Below the pieces are notes generated by a model. The model did not search any database, had not been told where the DNA came from, and saw only the letters and a program-made list of their open reading frames with translations. A DNA stretch of 64,000 bases, taken from assembly GCA_030847615.1 (NCBI GenBank), contig JAUMIR010000003.1:284698265-284762264 (forward strand), in the 5' to 3' direction. Made by a program: the position numbers and the translations under genes. The stretch is from Gambelia wislizenii (Eukaryota > Chordata > Lepidosauria > Squamata > Crotaphytidae). Positions within the stretch are counted from its first letter, which is position 1. Every line of letters starts with the position of its first letter. Of this stretch, positions 55,950 to 64,000 are shown piece by piece.

Positions 55950-56531
55950 ACTCATGTATAAATAAAAAAACATTGACAAAAAATCCACCCTAAAAACCTG
56001 GTCGATTTATACACAGATCAATGTAAGTACCTCTCTCTGCCACGGTGCTGCTTTGGAATGCCTGGGTGAAAAAATGGCAGCAGCAGTTCTTTGGTGCTTC
56101 CCCACCATGGTGGAGAGAGAAGGGGGTTGGCACTTCTTTAGGTTTTCTCAGTGTGGACTGAGCTCAGCTACTCTCTCTGGCAGCCTTTTGGAATTCCTGG
56201 GTGGGGAAATGGTGGCAGCAGCTCTTTAGCGCTTCCACACCATGGCAGAGAAGCGATCCCCTCTACTCTCTCTGCTGCAGCAGGAAAACACCAAAGAGCC
56301 ACAGCCACTGCTGCCCTTTTCCTGCCCAGGCAGTCCAAAAGGCCACTGGAGAGAGTAGAGTGGATTGGTGCTTCCTTTAGGTTCTCCCGAGACGGACTAC
56401 CAGTAAGCACTTGCTTTTCACCACTCAGAGAATGAGATAGTTCCTAGGCAGTTTGTTCTGATGCCTGATACATATCATCTGTCTTCTTCTCCCATTTGCT
56501 TCCGTCCTTCCTTTCTTTCTTTTTCTTTCTT

Positions 56532-56566
<35 letters not shown>

Positions 56567-57640
56567 TTTTTTCTTTTTCTTTTTTTTTTTTTTTGCTGCT
56601 TGTGCCACATACAGCACTCAGCTTTCCCATCCACAACGCACTCCTTCTCAGCCCCTCTGAACCCCACTTTTGGGGCAGAAAGGACATGCTTCTTAAAAAG
56701 AAAATGGAAAGAGCAAAGTTTTCTCCCTTTTAATTCACTCCTGGCCCCTGAAATCTCCTCCCACAGCCAGAAACCTGACCAACAATATGTATGAATTGAT
56801 ACCAGGAACTCACTCATTTCTTTTCCAAATCAAAAATGAGCTCTGTGGCTCTTAGTCCAGAAGTGACAAAACTGAGGAAGGAAACTGTGGGGTTAATTTG
56901 GGGGCAGCTTATGAGAAGCACACAGACTGCTCCAGTAGTGGCAGCAGCAGGAAGACTTGCATGCAGCCCTCAGGGTGGTGGCAGTAGCTCTTTGTTGCTT
57001 CCCTATCATGGCAGAGAGAGCAGAGGGCTGCATGCAAGTCTTCCTGCTACCACTGCTGCAAAGACCACAGGGAGTAGCCCAAGCCCTCCTCCGCCACCCC
57101 CAAGCACCCTTACCTGTCCTTTGACCCCAAGTGTGAATCTCTCTCAGCTGGCAGGTCGGCCACTGCTTCACCTGGGAGAGCTGGGGCTGCTGCCGGTCTA
57201 AAAAGATGAAAGAGTGCAGCATTGGAAAAGGGCCCTCTTCCAATGAGCCATGCCTTTACTCTGTCTATCCTGAGAGGGAAGTACCAAAGAGCTGCCACCA
57301 TTTTCCTGCCCAGGCATTCCAAAAGGCCACCAGCAAAGTATAGAGGGTTGGTGCTTCTTTTAGGTTCTCTAGGGATGGACAAAGCTCTGAGAGCTTAGTC
57401 TGTTCTGGGAGAACCTAAAAGAAGCACCAATCCCCTCTCTCTGCTGCGGCAAGGAAGTGCCAAAGAGCTGCTGCCACCACCGTTGTTCTAGCCAGGCATT
57501 CCAAAAGGCCAGAAGTGGCACCATGACAGGTCATATCAAAATCCATAATTTTGGCCCCATAACTTGCCCTTGACTTCTGTATGAGGTGAGCTTATATATG
57601 GCATGTGGCTTATTGTAGATTTTACCTGAATGTGAGCTTA
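55950..57640. mobile_element. Composite DNA-element-like repeat with internal copies
   Basis: The left edge ('ctcatgtataaataaaaaaa', 'gtcgatttatacacagatc') and the right edge ('cataacttgcccttgacttc', 'gtatgaggtgagcttatata') resemble opposite ends of a squamate DNA element. Between are about four copies, in both orientations, of a module with 'cctgcccaggcattccaaaa' and 'ggtgcttcttttaggttctc'. The boundaries are approximate. Confidence 0.5.
56497..56594 (+). repeat. Polypyrimidine microsatellite (CTTT)n/(CT)n/(T)n
   Basis: About 98 bp of nearly pure C/T. Its complement encodes a Lys/Glu/Arg-rich frame that is an artefact. Confidence 0.9.
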
Positions 57641-58740
57641 GCTTGTGACCTAGCACAGAATCTGAGGTGACCTAGTACAGAATCATTTTTGTCTTTTGTG
57701 TAGCCTTTATGCAGGAGGTGGGTGGGCTCTGTCCCACAGATCTAATCTGGCTTGTGGAGCATCTGGAGCCAGCCTATGGAGGTTGTGGATCCAAAGCTCT
57801 ACCTGGTGCCTCAACCAGGAACCCAGTGCCTTCAGGGGACTTGGATATGGCTATGGCTTCTGGCATGATTAAGCCTATAGAGGGCTGTGAGGGGCAGAAT
57901 CCAGCCCCATTTTGCCCTGTAGGTTGACTACAGAGAAAATTTGAAAAAAATGGGAGTGCTTGTTAAAAGCTTAGATGATAGAAATTGAGAAGGAATACCA
58001 GTGGATTTGGCAGGTGAGCTTAAAAGCAGTGCATCTGCTCTTTTTTGCTTCTCTCTCTTCTCATCATTCCTAATAGTCATGCCTTTCTTGACTTCTGTTC
58101 ATTTATTTTGTGGCAAAATGAAAATAAAAACAACCCCTCCACACACACCTTTGTAAGTCTAGGTGTTAGAAGCAACCTAAATTATATAAAATAAGCAAAC
58201 CCATGGAAATTTTGCTCCTTAATGAAGTTGTATGGTTTGGCTTTCTTGATGCAGAATCCACGCAGTCATTATTCCCTGTTAAGTATGTTGCAGCTAATAT
58301 GAAACAGCCATTTCTTTTAATTTAGTATCCAGTTAATATATGTTACACTAAATATTGCCATCATCTAAAACACTGCTATTCAAAGTGGTGGCCCCTGAAC
58401 TGGTGCTGGTTCCTGAGCAAGTCACTGCCAACCATTGGTAGATTTTTAGAAAAGAAAGAGCAATTGGAGCCAATGGGCACAAATAGAGTGCTGGTCCCTG
58501 GAATGTTGGGAGAAAAATAATCGCCAGTCTCCCACATCAGATAGCCTGAGAAACGCTGACTTTCAATCTTTGATCCTCCAAATATTTTACACTTCAAATC
58601 CCACAAACACCAGTCAACATGGATAATAGCCAGGGATTCTGATAGTTGGAAATACAAAACATCTAGATGGTAAAATGCTGAGAAGAACTAGTCTAATGCA
58701 ACTACTACTGCTACATCCTCTTCTTGTTCTTCCCCTTGCA
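57641..58740. other. Intron with a hAT-like fragment
   Basis: 58371-58560 resembles a hAT-type element ('cactgctattcaaagtggtg', 'gatagcctgagaaacgctg'). The rest is not recognised. Confidence 0.45.
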
Positions 58741-59821
58741 TTTATGGTGTAATCAAAATCATTCAACCTTCATTGTCAATCAGGTTTATTGTCAAAATTT
58801 ACAGACTTTCAGCTGTTTGCAATGAACAAATCAAACAAAAGCAATTGAAATAGCTCAACACAACGAATGGTTCAAGTGGTTTGCCCAAATTCAACTGAAA
58901 ATGCAATTTATAATGACTTCTGTAGTCTCAACATTATTCAACCCCCTAAATAGAATCCATCACAGCAGCACAAATATGCAAAACAAGTGTCTCAAGCATA
59001 ACTTATGCAACTAATCAAGGGCTTCATTAATTGTACCAGGTGTGCCTGAGCCTCTCCACTGGCACCCCCTTGCCTCTCCACTGACGACCCCTTGTTGTGG
59101 GAGAGAAGCTTGCGTACCCTAATGATGTTTTGAGCTATGCTGGCGGTGGCAGAATAGCCACCGGTAGGGTCTCCCATGCCAGACAGGTCAAAACCGAAGG
59201 GTCTGACAAAGAGCGTCAAAGGGCAGGATGGGCTCTCTAGCCTTATGGCAACCATCTTAGGAGAAGGAAAACTCTAATCCCAAACCTGGGCAGGTGGTGC
59301 TCATCCAGCCCTGTAAGGTCAACCATCTAAGAGAAGGAAACTCTAATCTAACCTACAACCCAAGGACCAAGCTGCTACCGTCCATGCTTGCAAGGCCACA
59401 GCAGATGAACCTTTGGTTTAAAGGGTGAGGCCAGTTCTGTGCACACTACGCTCCACCAGAAAAATCCATTGCACAGACTCGAAGGACAAATCCAGTTCCA
59501 AAAAAGCCCTGTAGCGATAGGTGAGGGATGAAACGGCAGGTGTAAAGATGCATTGGAAGCCGCAGACCCAACCCTGTAGGCGGTTCAGGACTTTGGCCTG
59601 AACGACCAAGCAGCCTTTTTTAAGGAGAGCACTGCTTGCTCCATATGGAGAGGGGCCTAGAAAAGGTGGCCTAATGAAAGCTCATCCCCATCTACCTGGT
59701 TGGCTAGCGGCGGCCAATGGGCATCTTCTGATGCGGTCAAACCAAGGCAAAGAAACAAAGGCACACACCGGCCTCCAAAGGTGTAAATAAACTGAGGCTT
59801 GCATTCTGGAACACCAGAACC

Positions 59822-60373
59822 ATGCAAGACTCTACAGATAGTGGATGGCCTGAGCGTCGTTCTGCTCTAATAGCCCATGAACTATCACAACATAATATTG
59901 ACATTGCTGCTCTTAGTGAAGTTTGTCTCCATGAGGAAGGCAGCCTTAAAGAACACGGCGCCGGCTACACAATTTACTGGTCTGGCAAACCCAAAACCGA
60001 AAAACATTTTTCAGGAGTAGGCTTTATGATTAAAAACTCCATTGCCTCCAAACTCGAAACCTTGCCAACAGGACACTCTGATCGCATTATTTCCTTACGC
60101 CTCCCACATGTTGCTCTCTTTAGTATATATGCCCCAACTATGCAAGCCGACCCTGTAGAGAAAGAAAAATTCTACACAGACCTATGCCACCTTGTACAAA
60201 AAGTCCTTGTAGAAGATAAAATTATTATCCTTGGTGACTTCAATACCAGAGGAGGAAAGAAATCCGAAGCCTGGAAAGGTGTCTTAGATAAGCATGGTGT
60301 TGGAAACTGCAATGAAAACGGACGCCTCCTGCTAGAGTTCTGTGCAGAACAAAAGCTGACTGTTACAAACTGA
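59822..60373 (+). pseudogene. LINE APE-type endonuclease, N-terminal part, broken
   Basis: It reads WPERRSALIAHELSQHNIDI, AALSEVCLHEEG (catalytic Glu region), FSGVGFMIKN, DRIISLRLPHVALFSIYAPT and IILGDFNTRGG (catalytic Asp and Asn). The frame ends TVTN-stop at 60373 because an inverted copy of downstream sequence follows. The rest of the domain (TTWIHPQSKHWHLIDYVLVL, AECQTDHHLV with its catalytic His) lies at 60545-60754 after the inverted segment. Confidence 0.85.
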
Positions 60374-60382
60374 CTGTTTTGT

Positions 60383-60684
60383 ACAAGGCGATGATCTGTT
60401 TGGCATTCTGCACTGGGCATCACTCGGGTATGACGGACATCACAAATGTTTCTCTGGAGGACTAGAACATAGTCAATGAGGCGCCACTGTTTGGATTGGG
60501 GATGTATCCAGGTTGTCTTCAAGCTATCTTTCTGCTGAGATAGCTTGAAAACAACCTGGATACATCCCCAATCCAAACATTGGCACCTCATTGACTATGT
60601 TCTAGTCCTCCAGAGAAACATTTGTGATGTCCGTCATACCCGAGTGATGCCCAGTGCAGAATGCCAAACAGATCATCACCTTGT
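60383..60684. repeat. 146-bp inverted repeat inside the LINE
   Basis: The left arm 60383-60528 and right arm 60539-60684 are reverse complements of equal length with four mismatches and no indels, separated by a 10-nt loop (TTTCTGCTGA). Both arms encode the endonuclease segment KTTWIHPQSK...DYVLVLQRNI, in opposite orientations. Confidence 0.95.
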
Positions 60685-60777
60685 AAGATGTAAACTAAAT
60701 CTTCATCTTAAGTTCAAACCTAAGAGGGGTGGCATTTTAAAGAAGAGACTCTAAGTCAACAATCTTCAGCAGCTACC

Positions 60778-63126
60778 ATGAGAGTCAACTTCCAGGCAAA
60801 TCTGAAAACAAAACTTGAAGACCATCCTACAGATCCTTCTCCTACAGTGCTTTGGCAACATATCAAAAACAGTATCCTGCAGTCTGCAGAAGAATCCCTT
60901 GGGTTCTCCCACAAGAAAAATCAAGACTGGTTTGATGAAAACAACCAAGAGATCCAGGAGCTGTTGGCAAAGAAGAGAACTGCTCACCAGGCATACCTCG
61001 CCCAGCCAACTTGCCATGTAAGAAAAGCAGTTTTCCGCCTCACATGTAGTAAACTTCAACAAAAACTCCGAGACATGCAGAACAAGTGGTGGATCAATAT
61101 AGCAGAAAAGACACAACACTGTGCAGATCTGGGTGCTCATACAGGATTTTATGAAGCTCTTAAAGCAGTGTTTGGACCTACTTATCAGGTCCAAAGCTCA
61201 TTATACAGTACAGATGGTCAAACATTAATTACTGATAAAGCCTCCATCCTGAATCGATGGGCTGAACATTTTGAAAGTCTCTTTAGTGCCAACCGAGTAG
61301 TCCAAGGCTCAGCTATCCAACATACGATACAAAAACCAATGAAAAATGAATTGGACATATCTCCCACTTTGGAAGAGACCCTTAACGCCATACAGCAGAT
61401 GAAAAATGGCAAGGCAGCTAGGATTGATGGAATCCCACCTGAAGTTTGGAAACACGGAGGTCATGCACTCCACGATAAATTCCATGAACTCCTTGTGAAT
61501 TGCTGGGAAAAGGGAACTGCCATCAGATCTCCGAGATGCAGTCATCATCAATCCCTGTACAAGAAAAAAGGAGCAAAATCCGATTGCTCAAACTATCGAG
61601 GCATAACACTGCTCTCTATTGCTGGAAAAATCCTTGCAAGGATACTCCTGAACAGATTAGTTCCTGCTATTGCAGAAGAACTTCTTCCTGAAAGCCAATG
61701 TGGCTCCAGAGCCAATAAGAGTAGTACAGATATGGTATTTGCCCTTAGATAACTGCAAGAAAAATGTAGAGAGCAGAACAAGGGTTTCTATGTAACATTT
61801 GTTGACCTCACCAAAGCCTTCAACACTGTGAGTAGAAAAGGTCTGTGGCAGATCCTGGAAAGACTGGGATGTCCCCCCAAATTCCTTAAAATGATTATCT
61901 TGCTACACGAGGGCCAGCGTGGTCAAGTCAGATATGGCGATGCTCTTTCAGAGCCCTTTCTAATAACTAATGGAGTGAAGCAAGGTTGTGTTCTTGCTCC
62001 AACTTTATTTACAGTCTTCTTCAGCATGATGCTCCAAAGGGCTACGGCAGAGCTTGAAGAAGAAGGCATCTATACACGTTACCGTACTGATGGTAGCTTG
62101 TTTAACTTAAGCCGTTTGAGGGCTTGCACTAAGACTCTAAACTATCTAGTTTGTGAGCTGCTCTTCACTGCTGCTGCTGCCCTTGTTGCCCACACAGAAG
62201 CAGCTCTGCAGCGCCTAACATCCTGCTTCACAACAGCTGCAGAGCTGTTTGGGCTAGAAGTTAACCTGAAGAAAACAGAAGTTCTTTACCAGCCTGCACC
62301 ACAGGACGAACACCACCATCCCCACATTGTCGTTGGCAAATCTGTGCTCAATTCTGTTCAGCAGTTCATCTACCTGGGAAGAATCATCTCCTCAGATGCC
62401 AAGATTGACAAAGAGATTGATCACAGATTAGCAAAGGCATATAGCACATTTGGAAGACTTCACAAAAGAGTCTGGAGTAATAAACATCTGAGGCGAAGCA
62501 CAAAAATCAGTGTGTATAGAGCCCTTGAACTGTCTATTCTCCTTTATGGGTCTGAAACATGGGTCACCTATCGCCACCACCTACAACTCCTCGAACGCTT
62601 TCATCAGCGCTGTCTACGCACAATCCTAAATATACACTGGACTGACTATGTGACGAATGTTGCTGTCCTTTAGCAAGCAGGGATCACCAGCATTGAGGCC
62701 ATGATATTGAGAACACAGCTGTGCTGGGCAGGGCACATTTCTAGAATGGAGGACCGTTGCCTCCCCAAAATAGTAGTCTATGGTGAACTCGCCACGGGTC
62801 AGTGTAAGAGGGGTGCTCCAAAAAAGCGATACAAAGACTCTCTGAAACAACATCTCAGGCTCGGCCAAATTGATCACCAACAATGGTCCACCCTGGCCTC
62901 GCATCGGGCGGCATGGAGATGCACTATCCACAATGCTGCAGCCTTATTTGAGAACGCACGCCGAACAAGTCTTGAAGAGAAACAACAACGCAGAAAGAAT
63001 CACAACCTGGAAACATCACCAAAGGAGACCTTCTGCTGTGCTTTCTGCAACCGGACTTGTTTATCTCAGATTGTCCTTTTTAGTCATCCGCGTGCTTGCA
63101 GAAAGCGTGGGATGAGTCCTTCCTGA
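60778..63126 (+). pseudogene. LINE reverse transcriptase with C-terminal zinc knuckle; two nonsense codons
   Basis: One frame runs 60778-63126 with only two stops: TAA at 61750 (between MVFALR and LQEKCREQ) and TAG at 62671 (Glu in the copy at about 5750). RT motifs: QMKNGKAARIDGIPPEVWKH, KGAKSDCSNYRGITLLSIAG, VDLTKAFNTVSR and GVKQGCVLAPTLFTVFFSMM. The usual FADD box is replaced (SELLFTAAAALVAHTEAAL), so catalytic aspartates are missing. The C-terminus has CAFCNRTCLSQIVLFSHPRA, a C-C-H-C knuckle. Confidence 0.85.
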
Positions 63127-63238
63127 ATCTTCGTTTGCGAAGAAAAGCCAGAGAGAGAGGGCTTGAGCAGGAACACATGAAATGCTTGAACTAGCTAACA
63201 GTTTGTTGACTGTCATGTTTGACTATCATGTTAGAAAT

Positions 63239-64000
63239 ATGGCTAAGTCAAAATAATGGTCCAAAAAGTTAAGAAGAGAGATAATCACCTTTCGCAAACA
63301 AGGAACAGGATGCAAAAAGATAACAAAGGCACTGAATGTTCCTAGGGACGCCACTGGAAGCATTGTTCTCAAGTTCAGAGTTAAAGGAACAGTGGTTACA
63401 CTACCTGGACGGGTAGAAAAAGAAAGCTATCAACAGCTGCAACCGGATTTCTGAGAAGGCGGGTTGATAAAAACCCTCAAGTGACTGCAAAAGACCTGCA
63501 GCAAGAATTGGTGGCAATAGGCAGTGAGGTTTCAGTGAGCACAGTAAGGCGTGTACTAAATGCAGAAGCTTTCTATGCCAGAACTCCAAGACATATACCA
63601 CTACTGACCCAAAAACACAAGAAACGTCGGCTCCAATATGCTCAAAATCATATAAATAAGCCACAGAAGTTTGGGGATTCTGTTCTGTGGAGCGATGAAA
63701 CAAAACTGGAACTTTTCGGCCTGATGGATCAGCGATATATCTGGAGGAAGAAGAATGAAGCATAAGCTGAAAAGAACACTCTGCCTACAGTTAAGCATGG
63801 TGGTGGCTTGGTGATGCTCTGGGGCTGCTTTCCATCCTCTTGCATCAGAAACCTGGTGTGGAAGGCAAGATGGATTCATCAGGAAATCCCAGGAGAAAGC
63901 GTCATGCTGTCTGTGAGGAAGCTGAAGCTTGGGTGTCATTGGATCTTCCAATAGGACAGTGATTCCCAAGCATACCTCAAATTCCACCAAGGTTTGGTTG
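63239..64000 (+). pseudogene. Tc1-type transposase, degenerate, 3' end outside window
   Basis: It starts MAKSK at 63239 and is stopped at codon 6. Further helix-turn-helix-like sequence (LRREIITFRKQGTGCKKITK) continues in frame. A frameshift near 63415 leads to TAKDLQQELVAIGSEVSVST and VLWSDETKLELFG (first catalytic Asp), then KHGGGLVMLWGCF. A TAG stands next to the second Asp (FQ-stop-DSDSQAY, about 63952). The third acidic residue would lie outside the window. Confidence 0.85.

Larger units (their letters stand above)
59050..63160 (+). mobile_element. Near-full-length RTE-like LINE
   Basis: It has a 5' UTR (59050-59820, beginning with a short local duplication of 'cctctccactg'), an APE-type endonuclease, RT, a C-terminal zinc knuckle, and a short 3' UTR ending in (GA)n. 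At about 4.1 kb it has typical full size. It is damaged by an inverted duplication in the endonuclease and two nonsense codons. The clade is inferred from resemblance to RTE/BovB-type proteins and not proven. Confidence 0.8.
58745..64000 (+). mobile_element. Tc1-like DNA transposon, interrupted by a LINE, runs off the window
   Basis: 58745-59050 is a non-coding Tc1 leader ('gtgtaatcaaaatcattcaa'). After the LINE, sequence resumes at about 63160 ('gcttgagcaggaacacatga') and leads into a transposase at 63239. 'gtgcctgag' before and 'gggcttgagc' after the LINE mark the split. The 3' end is outside the window. The left TIR edge is uncertain. Confidence 0.7.

Noticed and set aside
56425..56817. 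Lys/Arg/Glu-rich minus-strand frame
   Set aside because: It is the complement of a polypyrimidine microsatellite.
1..64000. A new defence or signalling system
   Set aside because: All coding-like sequence is accounted for by URB1 exons or by known transposon families. I found no uncharacterised gene cluster.

Overview
The window is a stretch of vertebrate nuclear DNA, most likely from a squamate reptile (lizard or snake). It holds one host gene and a dense, nested collection of transposable elements. The species cannot be named from sequence alone. The squamate reading rests on the mixture of element types: CR1, L2, L1 and an RTE/BovB-like LINE, DIRS tyrosine-recombinase retrotransposons, a Ty1/copia element, a Helitron-like element, Tc1/mariner and Tigger-like DNA transposons, and two tRNA-derived SINE families.

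Host gene. Seventeen consecutive internal exons on the + strand (first 37-232, last 55013-55071) encode about 1,108 codons of URB1 (NPA1), a large nucleolar HEAT-repeat-type scaffold of early pre-60S ribosomal particles. Every intron is GT-AG and every exon phase joins without breaking the frame, so the locus looks like an intact functional gene. The first and last coding exons lie outside the window. Everything after 55072 is intron. I see no second host gene, no RNA gene and no CRISPR-like array.

Layout. 1-4 kb: exon 1, a tRNA-SINE, Tigger-type MITEs and a 5'-truncated L1 with a 20-bp target-site duplication. 4.4-9.3 kb: exons 2-4, an old CR1 split by an RTE-like LINE with a 24-bp duplication, and a GC-rich TIR element. 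10.8-18.1 kb: exons 5-6, AT-rich DNA, and a degenerate DIRS copy beginning about 40 nt after exon 6. 18.3-26.2 kb: a 340-bp foldback element, exon 7, a second DIRS fragment cut by a CR1, and exon 8. 27.3-32.0 kb: a relic duplication of part of URB1 and a Tigger-like element containing a third DIRS copy. 32.4-46.1 kb: exons 9-15, MITEs, SINEs, L1 and L2 remnants, and a Helitron-like minisatellite element. 46.1-51.2 kb: CR1 and a Ty1/copia 3' half. 53-64 kb: exons 16-17, then MITEs and a near-complete RTE-like LINE lodged in a Tc1 transposon.

The host exons work together as one protein. All other coding-like sequence is transposon-derived and mostly broken by stops and frameshifts. I found no convincing new biological system. 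The most notable items are the internal URB1 duplication, the in-frame run-on from exon 6 into DIRS gag, the Helitron-like element, and two large inverted repeats.
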